Source of the DNA: Cellvibrionaceae bacterium
Lineage (GTDB): Bacteria > Pseudomonadota > Gammaproteobacteria > Pseudomonadales > Cellvibrionaceae
Direction of reading: 5' to 3'
Length of the DNA stretch: 9,126 nt
Assembly: GCA_027012915.1 (NCBI GenBank)
Contig: JALUYN010000538.1
Location: 1 to 9,126 of the forward strand
Part shown: positions 1 through 6,958 of the stretch, piece after piece
Layout: each line of letters starts with the position of its first letter
Position numbering within the stretch: the first letter of the stretch is position 1
The notes under the pieces: generated by a model
Databases searched by the model: none
Told to the model about the DNA's origin: nothing
What the model saw: only the letters and a program-made list of their open reading frames with translations
Made by a program: the position numbers and the translations under genes

Positions 1-516
1 AACTATGGCATTACCGCGCCCATTGACGTTCATCTGATGGTGGAGCCAGTGGATGACTTGATCGGTCAGTTTGCCGATGCCGGTGCCAGCATCATTACTT
101 TTCATCCTGAGGCTTCGAAGCATGTGGATCGCTCCATTCAGCTAATTAAGCAAGCTGGTTGTGAGGCGGGGCTGGTGTTGAACCCTGCCACGACGCTGGA
201 TTCTGTGCGCCATGTGTTGCCGAGCCTGGATATGCTGTTGTTGATGTCGGTTAACCCAGGCTTCGGTGGCCAGAAGTTTATTCCCTACACCTTGGATAAG
301 CTTCGTGAAGCCCGTGCAGCTATCGATGAGATTGTGGCGGCGGAACCTGGTCGCAGTCCTATTCGTCTGGAAATTGATGGTGGTGTTACCGCTGACAATA
401 TTAAGGAGATTGCGCAGGCGGGTGCTGATACTTTTGTTGCCGGCTCCGCGATCTTCGGCAAGGGTGATTATGCTGCGGCCGTTGCGGCTATGCGCCAACA
501 GTTGGCCGAAGCGTAA
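1..516 (+). CDS. rpe: Ribulose-phosphate 3-epimerase, 3' part (5' end outside window)
   Basis: Rpe interconverts D-ribulose 5-phosphate and D-xylulose 5-phosphate in the cytoplasmic pentose phosphate pathway. The frame is open from base 1 and ends at TAA 514-516, giving 171 residues. The family is usually about 220-225 residues, so roughly 50 N-terminal residues lie upstream of the window. The fragment shows the DVHLMV motif at residues 9-14, whose His is a likely metal ligand. It also shows FHPEAS, the phosphate-binding-loop region [10 protein letters not shown] (about 82-91), IDGGV with the likely catalytic Asp126, and FVAGSAIF. All are hallmark stretches of this TIM-barrel enzyme. ATG 37-39 is an internal Met, not the start. 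The next gene is convergent and only 18 bases away, and no clear terminator is visible between them. In Pseudomonas-type genomes rpe is followed by gph and trpE; gph is absent here. Confidence 0.97.
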   Translation, partial: NYGITAPIDVHLMVEPVDDLIGQFADAGASIITFHPEASKHVDRSIQLIKQAGCEAGLVLNPATTLDSVRHVLPSLDMLLLMSVNPGFGGQKFIPYTLDKLREARAAIDEIVAAEPGRSPIRLEIDGGVTADNIKEIAQAGADTFVAGSAIFGKGDYAAAVAAMRQQLAEA

Positions 517-534
517 TTCAGATCCTTTAGGCAG

Positions 535-1851
535 TCAGCCAGCCAGCTCTGCGTCGGCTGCTTCCTCGGTGTTATTTTTCTCAGTGCTTTCCGGGTCACT
601 CTGAACTTGAGTGGCTCGATGTTGAGCCAGTGTCCATTCCAGAAATCGGTGCACGCCTTTGGCGACCGGGTCGGTTCTTGGTGAGTGGATATTATCGAAG
701 GCGTGTTCTGCGCCTGGCAGTTCCAGATAGGCAGTGGGTTGCTTGGAAACTTTTTGCAGTTCGTGATGAAAGTGTCTGGCGCCATTGACTGTGGTGAGAC
801 TGTCTATTTCTCCTTGAACGATCATAAAGGGTGGCAGATCTCGCTTCAGGTGGCTAATCGGTGAGGCCAGTTCCCACAGCTCCGGATTTTCTTCAGGGGA
901 TTGGTGCAGCACCCTGCGATTGGCAAATTTAACAAACAGTTCTTTATTGGTATTGTCAGCGCGCCCGAGAAAATCGTAGACGCCGTAGAAGGGTACTGCT
1001 GCCTGGACGGAGGTGTCGGTATTGGGGGAGTGCGGTTGCAGGTCAGTTCGATTTTCGGTGAGCCCCATCAAGGCAGTTAGATGGCCGCCGGCTGAGCCGC
1101 CGGTTACGGCGACGAAATCAGGATTCATGCCGTACGCGCTACCCTGGTTGCGGATCCAGGTCAGAGCTCGCTTGCAGTCTTCGAGATGAGTAGGAAAGCC
1201 GACGCTGGGGCTGAGTCGGTAGTTGATGGCAACGCAAATCCATCCTTTGCTCGCCATATAGTGCATCAGTGGGAGTGCTTGGTGATCCTTGGAGCCCATC
1301 ATCCAGGCGCCACCGTGAATCTGTAGTAGCACCGGGCAGCCTTCAGTGGGGAGGTGCTTGGGGCGGTAGATGTCCAGTTCCTGTCTGATGCCTCCCGGTC
1401 CGTAGGGTATGTTTTTCAGTACTTCTACATCGGGGCGGCTCATGTGAAATGGGCGGCACCAGTCGTCAAAAGAGCTGTGATTCTCGAGTTTGAGCTGCAC
1501 ATTCTCTGGCAGGGTGCTTTGGTAGTTGTTGCCCAATGCTCGCCGCAGTGCGGTTTCTGTCAGCTGTTCGGCGGCAAATGCCTGTCGCACACTCTTCGCC
1601 AGCGGTATCCAGCTAATCGCAAGGGCGATCATGGCGATATTGCCGAGAGGGGATGAAGTGGCGCCCATCATCCAGAGCAGTAATGCCAGTGATATCTGAG
1701 TTGGCAGCCATAGCCAGGCAAGTTCGGATGTAATCAGTGAATAGGCGAACAGGCTCCAGGGTGGCACTATGCGCTTGCTGTTGCGGTCGCGGTGGATGGT
1801 GATCATTGAGGTGATGTTGAACAGTGCCAGCGCGGCAAGTATCCAATCCAT
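535..1851 (-). CDS. Membrane-anchored alpha/beta hydrolase (HSL / type IV esterase-like)
   Basis: This 438-residue protein has two parts. The N-terminal 85-90 residues are very hydrophobic, with segments near 3-19, 31-50, 52-63 and 71-86, and probably form three or four membrane helices. From about residue 140 an alpha/beta hydrolase domain follows. It shows an HGGAW oxyanion-hole motif (179-183), a GGSAGGH nucleophile elbow with Ser253, a probable catalytic Asp350 in GEID, and His383 in GAEHAF, so the triad appears complete. The HGG plus GxSxG layout is that of hormone-sensitive-lipase-type carboxylesterases; the substrate cannot be read from the sequence. The last 25 residues are polar and acidic, probably disordered. 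The ATG start has GGAG (complement of 1857-1860) five bases upstream. The gene is convergent with rpe and divergent from trpE, so it is probably its own transcription unit. Family call is sure; the exact role is unknown. Confidence 0.9.
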   Translation of the reverse strand: MDWILAALALFNITSMITIHRDRNSKRIVPPWSLFAYSLITSELAWLWLPTQISLALLLWMMGATSSPLGNIAMIALAISWIPLAKSVRQAFAAEQLTETALRRALGNNYQSTLPENVQLKLENHSSFDDWCRPFHMSRPDVEVLKNIPYGPGGIRQELDIYRPKHLPTEGCPVLLQIHGGAWMMGSKDHQALPLMHYMASKGWICVAINYRLSPSVGFPTHLEDCKRALTWIRNQGSAYGMNPDFVAVTGGSAGGHLTALMGLTENRTDLQPHSPNTDTSVQAAVPFYGVYDFLGRADNTNKELFVKFANRRVLHQSPEENPELWELASPISHLKRDLPPFMIVQGEIDSLTTVNGARHFHHELQKVSKQPTAYLELPGAEHAFDNIHSPRTDPVAKGVHRFLEWTLAQHRATQVQSDPESTEKNNTEEAADAELAG

Positions 1852-1887
1852 GGGAGCTCCGAGATGTGAGGCTGTGTTTGGCGATTA

Positions 1888-1916
1888 ATAGTAATGCCCG
1901 CTGGCAGTTGAGACAA
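1888..1916 (-). promoter_or_regulatory. Candidate sigma70 promoter for the hydrolase gene
   Basis: Read on the minus strand, TTGTCT (complement of 1911-1916) is followed after exactly 17 bases by TACTAT (complement of 1888-1893). Each hexamer matches the sigma70 consensus at four of six positions. The predicted transcription start near 1880 would leave an untranslated leader of about 30 bases before the ATG at 1851. This was judged by eye and is not proven. Confidence 0.35.
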
Positions 1917-1934
1917 ATTTGGCCGGTGCACATC

Positions 1935-1963
1935 TGTACAGTCTTTAGGGGAGTCGTTACACT
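1935..1963 (+). promoter_or_regulatory. Candidate sigma70 promoter for the trp operon
   Basis: TGTACA (1935-1940) and TACACT (1958-1963) are separated by 17 bases, and each matches the sigma70 consensus at four of six positions. Initiation near 1970 would give a leader of about 210 bases before trpE, long enough for attenuation-type control. I found no better pair closer to trpE. The -10 overlaps an ACTAG, which resembles a TrpR half-site, but no second half is present. Confidence 0.35.
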
Positions 1964-2009
1964 AGCGCCACCTTTCAATTTCATTGCAATCTCAGGTGTG
2001 CTTGTGATC

Positions 2010-2120
2010 ATGAAGCAAACAGTCCGTGTGGATGCACTCTATCCCGGACGATGGCGTCAGTAATTCCCTTCCGTTGATGAGCGGTGTGTCGATGAACACA
2101 GCTTTGCTCACTCTTTATTT
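2010..2120 (+). promoter_or_regulatory. Possible trpE leader: short ORF plus terminator-like hairpin
   Basis: An ORF at 2010-2063 encodes 17 residues, MKQTVRVDALYPGRWRQ, with one Trp codon three codons before the stop. About 15 bases after the stop, TGAGC (2078-2082) pairs with GCTCA (2106-2110). Inside that, TGTGT (2085-2089) pairs with ACACA (2096-2100) around a six-base loop. The T-rich stretch TCTTTATTT (2112-2120) follows. The order resembles a trp attenuator. Against it, there is only one Trp codon, the ORF has a weak ribosome binding site (AGG 1994-1996, 13 bases upstream of the ATG), the stem is imperfect, and I found no convincing antiterminator pairing. It may be coincidence. Confidence 0.25.
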
Positions 2121-2151
2121 GTGCTCGGGGCATTCTCCGAAGCAGCGTTAA

Positions 2152-2170
2152 ATTACTGATTATCATGATA
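2152..2170. promoter_or_regulatory. Fur-box-like palindrome just upstream of trpE
   Basis: The 19 bases ATTACTGATTATCATGATA match the palindromic Fur consensus, in the form GATAATGATTATCATTATC, at 14 of 19 positions, including ten in a row in the core (TGATTATCAT). The perfect palindrome TTATCATGATAA (2160-2171) overlaps it and runs into the AAGGG ribosome binding site (2170-2174) of trpE. A repressor bound here could block transcription through the leader or mark an unseen promoter. The sequence is AT-rich, so a chance match is possible. Confidence 0.3.
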
Positions 2171-2181
2171 AGGGCATTTAT

Positions 2182-3648
2182 ATGTCTCCAGAAGAATTTA
2201 GCCGTTTAGCGGCCGAAGGTTACAACCGCGTGCCAGTGGCGCGTGAGATCCTGGCGGATTTGGATACGCCATTGTCCAGCTATCTGAAGCTGGCGCAGGG
2301 AAAATACAGCTACTTGTTGGAATCCGTACAAGGCGGCGAAAAGTGGGGGCGTTACTCCATGATTGGCTTGCCTGCACGAACGGTGCTGAAGGCTTTTGCC
2401 AATAGGGTGTTGATTGAAACCGATGGGCAGGTGGTCGAAGAGTTTGAATGCGACGACCCTCTGGACTTCGTTATGGATTTCAAGAACCGCTTTCGGGTCG
2501 CGGAGAGTGAAGATCTGCCGCGCTTTAATGGCGGTCTCGTAGGGTACTTCGGGTACGACTGCGTGCGTTATGTGGAGCCGAAGCTGAAGGCTGGCCAGCC
2601 CGAAGATACTATCGGTACACCGGATATTTTGTTGATGGTGTCTGACGAAGTGCTGGTATTCGACAATCTCTCAGGTCGTTTGACGGTGATTGTGCATGTG
2701 GATCCGCAAACACAGGGGTCTTATCAAGCAGGCGTGGCTCGCATTGATACGTTGGAAGCCGCTCTGCGTGAATTGACGCCAGCGCCAGCACCCATGAAAT
2801 TATCCGGTGATAGTGCTCGCGAAGGGGAGTTCAAGTCCAGTTTTGGTGAGGACAGTTTCAAGCAGGCTGTGGGCAATATCAAAGAGTATGTGTTGTCTGG
2901 CGATACCATGCAGGTCGTAATCTCTCAGCGTCTGTCTATTCCGTTTGATGCCGAGCCGCTTAACCTGTATCGCGCGCTGCGTTGTTTGAATCCCTCGCCC
3001 AATATGTTCTATCTGGATTTGGGTGACCACCATGTGGTTGGTGCCAGCCCTGAGATTTTGGCGCGCCTGGAAGACGGTGAGGTTACCGTGCGACCGATTG
3101 CGGGCACTCGCCGCCGTGGTCATACCGAGGCGGAGGATCTGGCTCTGGAGCAGGATCTGGTCAACGATCCAAAGGAAATCGCAGAGCATCTGATGCTGAT
3201 TGATCTCGGTCGCAACGACGTGGGCCGTGTTGCCAAAGTGGGCGAAGTTAAGCTCACAGAAAAAATGGTAGTGGAGCGTTATTCCCATGTGATGCATATC
3301 ACCTCCAATGTGACTGGCGCTTTGCGCGATGATCTCGACGCTATGGACGTACTTCGGGCTGCGCTGCCGGCCGGTACGCTGTCCGGGGCGCCCAAAATTC
3401 GGGCCATGGAAATCATCGATGAGCTCGAGAGCGAAAAACGAGGTGTCTACGGCGGCGCGGTGGGCTACCTGGGCTGGAATGGCAATATGGATACCGCCAT
3501 CGCCATTCGCACAGCAGTAATTAAAGACAAGACACTCTATGTTCAGGCGGGAGCCGGCGTAGTTGCCGACTCAGTACCTGAGCTTGAGTGGAAAGAAACC
3601 ATGAATAAGGCGCGGGCGATCTTCCGCGCTGCGGATATGGTTCTGTAA
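2182..3648 (+). CDS. trpE: Anthranilate synthase component I
   Basis: TrpE makes anthranilate from chorismate, using ammonia delivered by TrpG; this is the first committed step of tryptophan synthesis. The 488-residue product has normal family length. The N-terminal domain has LLES (45-48) and GRYSMIG (56-62), the region that binds feedback-inhibiting tryptophan in characterised homologues. The chorismate-utilising domain shows PSPNMF (271-276), PIAGTR (305-310), LIDLGRND (339-346), GTLSGAPK (398-405), QAGAGVV (455-461) and ELEWKET. The Ala in PIAGT favours TrpE over aminodeoxychorismate synthase PabB, which has Lys there. The ATG is preceded by AAGGG (2170-2174) seven bases away, supporting this start. 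trpG starts ten bases after the stop, so the two are almost certainly co-transcribed. Control elements may lie upstream at 1935-2170. Confidence 0.98.
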   Translation: MSPEEFSRLAAEGYNRVPVAREILADLDTPLSSYLKLAQGKYSYLLESVQGGEKWGRYSMIGLPARTVLKAFANRVLIETDGQVVEEFECDDPLDFVMDFKNRFRVAESEDLPRFNGGLVGYFGYDCVRYVEPKLKAGQPEDTIGTPDILLMVSDEVLVFDNLSGRLTVIVHVDPQTQGSYQAGVARIDTLEAALRELTPAPAPMKLSGDSAREGEFKSSFGEDSFKQAVGNIKEYVLSGDTMQVVISQRLSIPFDAEPLNLYRALRCLNPSPNMFYLDLGDHHVVGASPEILARLEDGEVTVRPIAGTRRRGHTEAEDLALEQDLVNDPKEIAEHLMLIDLGRNDVGRVAKVGEVKLTEKMVVERYSHVMHITSNVTGALRDDLDAMDVLRAALPAGTLSGAPKIRAMEIIDELESEKRGVYGGAVGYLGWNGNMDTAIAIRTAVIKDKTLYVQAGAGVVADSVPELEWKETMNKARAIFRAADMVL

Positions 3649-3658
3649 GGGGGTTGCC

Positions 3659-4237
3659 ATGATTTTAATGATAGATAATTACGACTCCTTTACCTATAAC
3701 GTGGTGCAGTACCTGGGTGAGCTGAAAGCTGACGTCAAGGTGGTGCGCAATGATGAAATCACCGTGGCTGAAATTGCTGAGTTGCAGCCGCAGAAAATCG
3801 TGATTTCTCCCGGGCCCTGTACGCCCAATGAGGCTGGGGTTTCCGTTGAGACCATCAATACCTTTGCTGGAAAGATTCCGTTGTTGGGAATTTGCCTTGG
3901 ACATCAGAGTATTGGCCAGGCGTTCGGTGGCGATATCGTGCGGGCGCGACAGGTTATGCACGGTAAAACCTCACCCATTTATCACACCGATAAAGGTGTG
4001 TTTAAGGGTTTGAGTAACCCCTATCAGGCCACCCGCTACCACTCGCTGGTAATCGACAAAGATACCTTGCCCGATTGTCTCGAAGTGACCGCCTGGACCC
4101 AAAATGACGATGGTTCCATGGATGAAATTATGGGGGTGCGTCACAAGACGCTCGACGTGGAAGGGGTGCAGTTTCACCCGGAATCTATCCTCACCGAACA
4201 CGGCCACGATTTACTGCGTAACTTTCTTGAGCGCTAG
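3659..4237 (+). CDS. trpG: Anthranilate synthase component II, glutamine amidotransferase
   Basis: TrpG is the class I glutamine amidotransferase subunit. It hydrolyses glutamine and passes ammonia to TrpE. The 192-residue protein has the N-terminal [11 protein letters not shown] motif, a PGPCTP oxyanion-loop region (51-56), the nucleophile Cys79 in LGICLGHQ, and the His173-Glu175 pair in VQFHPES, so the Cys-His-Glu triad is complete. In several related bacteria the same subunit also serves PabB for folate synthesis; that dual role is possible but not visible here. A strong AGGGGG ribosome binding site (3648-3653) overlaps the last base of the trpE stop codon, consistent with coupled translation. 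The gene ends at TAG 4235-4237, and an unusual structured spacer rather than a tight junction follows before trpD. Confidence 0.97.
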   Translation: MILMIDNYDSFTYNVVQYLGELKADVKVVRNDEITVAEIAELQPQKIVISPGPCTPNEAGVSVETINTFAGKIPLLGICLGHQSIGQAFGGDIVRARQVMHGKTSPIYHTDKGVFKGLSNPYQATRYHSLVIDKDTLPDCLEVTAWTQNDDGSMDEIMGVRHKTLDVEGVQFHPESILTEHGHDLLRNFLER

Positions 4238-4238
4238 C

Positions 4239-4374
4239 GTCGACAGGCCCTAGATAGATTGGTAGGTCGGCTGGAGTCAGGCGCCAAGTAGGCACCTAAA
4301 GGCAACAGCCGACAACTTTGTTAGCTATCGCTGCGCTCTAGCTAACCTATGGATAATTGCGCTAGGGCGCCAAC
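4239..4374. repeat. Palindromic spacer element between trpG and trpD
   Basis: The spacer is bounded by imperfect inverted ends. GTCGACAGGCCCTAG (4239-4253) faces CTAGGGCGCCAAC (4362-4374), sharing GCCCTAG/CTAGGGC exactly and more if a two-base gap is allowed. Inside are two perfect eight-base inverted repeats: GTCGGCTG (4266-4273) with CAGCCGAC (4306-4313), and GTTAGCTA (4320-4327) with TAGCTAAC (4339-4346). GGCGCCAA occurs twice in direct orientation (4280-4287 and 4366-4373). There is no T-run typical of a terminator. It could be a small non-autonomous mobile element, a REP-like repeat, or a structured intercistronic RNA. Confidence 0.5.
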
Positions 4375-4387
4375 AAGAGATTGCACT

Positions 4388-5428
4388 ATGGATATCAAAC
4401 AGGCACTAGCTGCCGTTGTTGAAGGCAATAACCTCGATACCGAAGAAATGACTGCGGTAATGCAGCAGGTCATGACTGGTGAAGCTACCCCCGCGCAGAT
4501 TGGTGCCTTTTTGGTAGCGCTGCGCATTAAGGGTGAAACACTGGATGAAATCACGGGCGCGGCCAAAGTGATGCGCGAGTTGGCGGCCGGTGTCGCCATT
4601 GATGCGGAGCATTTGGTCGATACCTGTGGTACTGGGGGAGACGGTGCCAATCTGTTTAACGTTTCTACAGCGTCCGCGTTTGTGGTGGCCGCCGCCGGTG
4701 GTCGCGTGGCAAAGCACGGTAATCGCTCAGTGTCTTCATCTACTGGCAGTGCTGATGTGCTCGAGGCTGCTGGTGTGGCGCTGGACTTGACGCCAGAGCA
4801 GGTGGCTCGTTGCGTCGAGTCCATTGGTGTTGGTTTTATGTTCGCGCCGGCTCACCACAGTGCTATGAAGCATGCTATCGGTCCGCGTCGCGAGCTGGGC
4901 TTGCGCACTATTTTCAATATGCTTGGTCCAATGACGAACCCCGCAGGAGTCAAGAGGCAAGTTATTGGCGTGTTCAGCAAGGATCTGTGTCGCCCCATGG
5001 CCGAGGTTCTAGGGCGCTTGGGCAGCGAGCATGTGATGGTAGTTCACGCTCAGGATGGGCTGGATGAAATCAGTCTGGCGACACCGACATTCGTCGCCGA
5101 GTACAATGATGGCGTTTTGCATGAATACGATATCGAACCTCAGGACTTCGGTATTGCCAATCAATCGTTGGAAGGTCTGTCAGTAGAAAGTGCTGAGCAA
5201 TCGTTGCGATTGATTCAGGATGCCCTGGGCAAGCAGGTGACGCCCGAAGGACAAAAGGCTGCAGATATTATTGCGTTGAACGCGGGTGCTGCCATTTATG
5301 TAAGTGGCGTATCCGGTTCGCTGCAGGAAGGTATAGCCATGGCTCAAGACGCTATAGCAACCGGTCTGGCAAAAGAGAAAATCAATGAACTGGCGGCATT
5401 TTGCGACTGCCTGAAAGCGGCTGGCTGA
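4388..5428 (+). CDS. trpD: Anthranilate phosphoribosyltransferase
   Basis: TrpD joins anthranilate and PRPP to give N-(5'-phosphoribosyl)anthranilate. The 346-residue product shows the PRPP-binding [11 protein letters not shown] (81-91), KHGNRS (109-114), HHSAMKHA (156-163), and the anthranilate-site region [10 protein letters not shown] (165-174) with MLGP (178-181). I chose ATG 4388 because AAGAGA (4375-4380) lies seven bases upstream and the protein then begins MDIKQAL, as homologues do. An in-frame ATG at 4349 would add 13 residues but has no ribosome binding site and lies in the palindromic spacer. In the loop after KHGNRS most homologues I know read SSKSG or SGKSG; here it is SSSTG, with Ser118 in place of Lys. 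The position varies in the family, so this does not imply loss of activity. trpC follows after 34 bases. Confidence 0.97.
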   Translation: MDIKQALAAVVEGNNLDTEEMTAVMQQVMTGEATPAQIGAFLVALRIKGETLDEITGAAKVMRELAAGVAIDAEHLVDTCGTGGDGANLFNVSTASAFVVAAAGGRVAKHGNRSVSSSTGSADVLEAAGVALDLTPEQVARCVESIGVGFMFAPAHHSAMKHAIGPRRELGLRTIFNMLGPMTNPAGVKRQVIGVFSKDLCRPMAEVLGRLGSEHVMVVHAQDGLDEISLATPTFVAEYNDGVLHEYDIEPQDFGIANQSLEGLSVESAEQSLRLIQDALGKQVTPEGQKAADIIALNAGAAIYVSGVSGSLQEGIAMAQDAIATGLAKEKINELAAFCDCLKAAG

Positions 5429-5462
5429 TGCCTGTCCGCCAGTGTGAGAGATTAAGAGTACT

Positions 5463-6260
5463 ATGAATAAAATACCCACCATCCTTGAGAAGATCGTCGA
5501 GCGTAAATTCGAGGAGATTGCCGAGCGTCAGGCTGCAGTGTCCGTTGAGGAGCTGAAGCAAAAAATTGCTCAGCAGGCTCCGGCGCGAGGTTTCGTGAAC
5601 GCAATCGAGCGCAAGATCCGAGCGGGCCAGGCGGGGGTTATTGCTGAGATCAAAAAGGCTTCTCCAAGCAAGGGTGTAATCCGTGAGGAGTTCTATCCCT
5701 CGGAAATCGCAATTAGCTACGAGAAAGGCGGTGCTGCTTGTTTGTCCGTTCTAACTGATGTGGACTTTTTCCAGGGTGGCGATAGCTATCTACAGGAGGC
5801 GCGCAGTGCCTCATCTCTGCCGGTAATTCGAAAAGATTTTATTGTCGATGACTATCAGGTCTTCGAGGCGAGAGCTATTGGGGCCGATTGCATTTTGTTG
5901 ATTGTGGCGATTCTCGATTTTGAGCGCTTGCAGGCTCTGAATACTCTGGCTCAGGATCTCGGTATGGACGTGCTGGTGGAAGTGCACGATGCCGATGAGC
6001 TGGAGCAGGCCCTGCGTTTGCCGAACAAACTTATCGGTATCAACAATCGCAATCTGCACACCTTTAGCACCTCGTTGGATACAACCTTTTCCCTATTGGA
6101 TCGCATTGGTGATGATCGAATAGTTATCACCGAGAGCGGCATTCACACCATTGATGATGTCAAGGCCATGCGCGGTCACGATGTCCACGGTTTTCTGGTC
6201 GGTGAAGCTTTTATGAAAGCAGAAGATCCAGGTGTGAAATTGCTGGAAATGTTTAACTAA
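5463..6260 (+). CDS. trpC: Indole-3-glycerol phosphate synthase
   Basis: TrpC closes the indole ring, converting 1-(2-carboxyphenylamino)-1-deoxyribulose 5-phosphate to indole-3-glycerol phosphate. The 265-residue TIM-barrel protein is stand-alone: there is no TrpF domain at the C-terminus, unlike the E. coli fusion. Catalytic positions known from the family are all present: Glu62 and Lys64 (AEIKKASPS), Lys124 (IRKDF), Glu173 (VEVH), Asn194 and Arg196 (INNRN), and Ser225 (TESG). The start has AAGAG (5454-5458) only four bases upstream, which is close but usable. It is the last trp gene here, and a terminator follows at 6289-6310. TrpF, TrpB and TrpA must be encoded elsewhere. Confidence 0.97.
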   Translation: MNKIPTILEKIVERKFEEIAERQAAVSVEELKQKIAQQAPARGFVNAIERKIRAGQAGVIAEIKKASPSKGVIREEFYPSEIAISYEKGGAACLSVLTDVDFFQGGDSYLQEARSASSLPVIRKDFIVDDYQVFEARAIGADCILLIVAILDFERLQALNTLAQDLGMDVLVEVHDADELEQALRLPNKLIGINNRNLHTFSTSLDTTFSLLDRIGDDRIVITESGIHTIDDVKAMRGHDVHGFLVGEAFMKAEDPGVKLLEMFN

Positions 6261-6288
6261 GCTATCTTCATCCGGGCAGTATCGATAG

Positions 6289-6310
6289 TGCGCCAGAAGG
6301 CGTGTTTTTT
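6289..6310 (+). terminator. Rho-independent terminator after trpC
   Basis: CGCC (6291-6294) and GGCG (6299-6302) form a short GC stem around an AGAA loop, extendable by two G-T wobble pairs. Six T residues follow (6305-6310). The stem is short but the T-run is good. It lies 28 bases after the trpC stop and before the ribosome binding site of the next gene, so it likely separates the two units. Confidence 0.6.
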
Positions 6311-6334
6311 AAAAAATAAAAAGGAGTTTTAGCG

Positions 6335-6757
6335 ATGAAAAAGATGTTGAAGTTTGTGGCGGCGTTGGGGTTTAGTCTGTCGGCTGCTGCTGGAGCAGAT
6401 TCCCTGGTATCTGCCTCGCCTGAGGGGGCAGCGCTGTATTTTGTGACGCCGCAAGATGGTGCCGTGATAACAGGCCCTGTTAAAGTAGGCTTTGGCTTGT
6501 CGGGCATGGGCGTGGCTCCTGCAGGTGTTGCCAGAGACAATACCGGGCATCATCATATTTTGATCAACAAGGATCAGTTGCCCGAAGCTGGTAAGCCCAT
6601 GGGCAAAGACGTAAAGCACTTTGGTGGAGGTCAGACCGAAGCCGTTCTGGACTTACCTGAAGGTCAGCATACTTTGCAATTGATTCTGGGTAATCATCTG
6701 CATATTCCTCATGATCCATTTGTGGTGTCGGAAAAAATTACCATTACTGTTAAGTAA
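6335..6757 (+). CDS. Secreted DUF4399 domain protein
   Basis: This 140-residue protein starts with a signal peptide: MKKMLK, a hydrophobic core, then cleavage probably after AGA near residue 21. The mature part matches the DUF4399 pattern as I know it: a YFVTPQDGAVITGP segment (35-48), GMGVAPAG (57-64), NTGHHHILI (69-77), HFGGGQTE (95-102), LPEGQHTLQL (107-116) and IPHDPFVVSEKITITV at the C-terminus. The conserved His positions (72-74, 95, 112, 121, 123, 126) suggest, but do not show, metal binding in the periplasm. No function is established for the domain. The start is well supported by AAGGAG (6321-6326), eight bases upstream. It follows the trpC terminator and is followed by its own hairpin, so it is probably a single-gene unit. 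I found no clear promoter in the 74-base gap after trpC. Confidence 0.88.
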   Translation: MKKMLKFVAALGFSLSAAAGADSLVSASPEGAALYFVTPQDGAVITGPVKVGFGLSGMGVAPAGVARDNTGHHHILINKDQLPEAGKPMGKDVKHFGGGQTEAVLDLPEGQHTLQLILGNHLHIPHDPFVVSEKITITVK

Positions 6758-6766
6758 ATATTTACC

Positions 6767-6800
6767 TCTGCGCGCTGTTCTGGCGCGCGGCCTTTCATTT
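6767..6800 (+). terminator. Probable terminator after the DUF4399 gene
   Basis: GCGCGC (6770-6775) pairs with GCGCGC (6783-6788) around a seven-base loop. An outer C-G pair (6768 with 6790) and wobble pairs extend the stem. The sequence CCTTTCATTT follows, a moderate T-rich tail. The hairpin starts about 12 bases after the stop codon. Confidence 0.55.
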
Positions 6801-6889
6801 AGTTTTGTCCCCAATAGAAACCGCTAATCGGCCGATGGTTATCGCGCTGGTTTAAACGCTGTAATTCCAGTAGTGTTGTTGGCTTTCTG

Positions 6890-6908
6890 GATAATCATAA
6901 TTGTTCAT
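6890..6908. promoter_or_regulatory. Weak Fur-like / AT-rich site upstream of the SPFH gene
   Basis: GATAATCATAATTGTTCAT matches the Fur consensus GATAATGATAATCATTATC at 13 of 19 positions, with the best agreement in the first 12 bases. The same bases contain GATAAT and CATAAT, either of which could be a -10 hexamer, though no good -35 lies at the right distance. At this level a chance match within 9 kb is quite likely. Confidence 0.15.
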
Positions 6909-6958
6909 GACGTGGCTTAGTTTGACTGATATCCACTCAATAAATACAGGGAGTTTCA

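Larger units (their letters stand above)
1852..2181. other. Divergent intergenic control region between hydrolase gene and trpE
   Basis: These 330 bases separate two divergent genes and hold no long ORF with family features. I see back-to-back candidate promoters (1888-1916 minus, 1935-1963 plus), a possible 17-codon leader ORF (2010-2063) and an imperfect hairpin followed by T-rich sequence (2078-2120). A perfect 12-base palindrome, TTATCATGATAA, at 2160-2171 abuts the trpE ribosome binding site. No tandem Trp codons, as in a classical trpL, are present on the plus strand. Each element has its own entry. Confidence 0.8.

Noticed and set aside
142..498. Minus-strand ORF opposite rpe, and similar antisense or out-of-frame ORFs opposite trpE, trpG, trpD, trpC and the SPFH gene
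   Set aside because: They lie inside strongly recognised genes, have no recognisable family features and no convincing start context; they are shadows of real coding frames.
540..577. CAGCC/GGCTG stem followed by a T-run as an rpe terminator
   Set aside because: A five-pair stem with an 11-base loop, with the T-run separated from it by about 11 bases, inside the esterase coding sequence; too weak to call.
1951..1968. TrpR operator overlapping the trpE -10 (TTACACTAG)
   Set aside because: Only one ACTAG half-site is present and the sequence is not palindromic, so it falls well short of the known CTAGT/ACTAG operator.
1824..2063. 79-codon plus-strand ORF across the esterase start and the intergenic region
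   Set aside because: No family resemblance, it overlaps the esterase 5' end and both candidate promoters. Only its last 17 codons were kept, as a tentative leader ORF.
4349..4387. Upstream in-frame ATG for trpD adding 13 residues
   Set aside because: No ribosome binding site precedes it and it lies in the palindromic spacer. ATG 4388 has AAGAGA at good spacing and gives the family's usual N-terminus.
6468..6480. Palindrome AACAGGCCCTGTT resembling the GACAGGCCC motif
   Set aside because: It lies inside the DUF4399 coding sequence in a conserved-looking protein region and shares only ACAGGCCC with the intergenic motif; probably chance.
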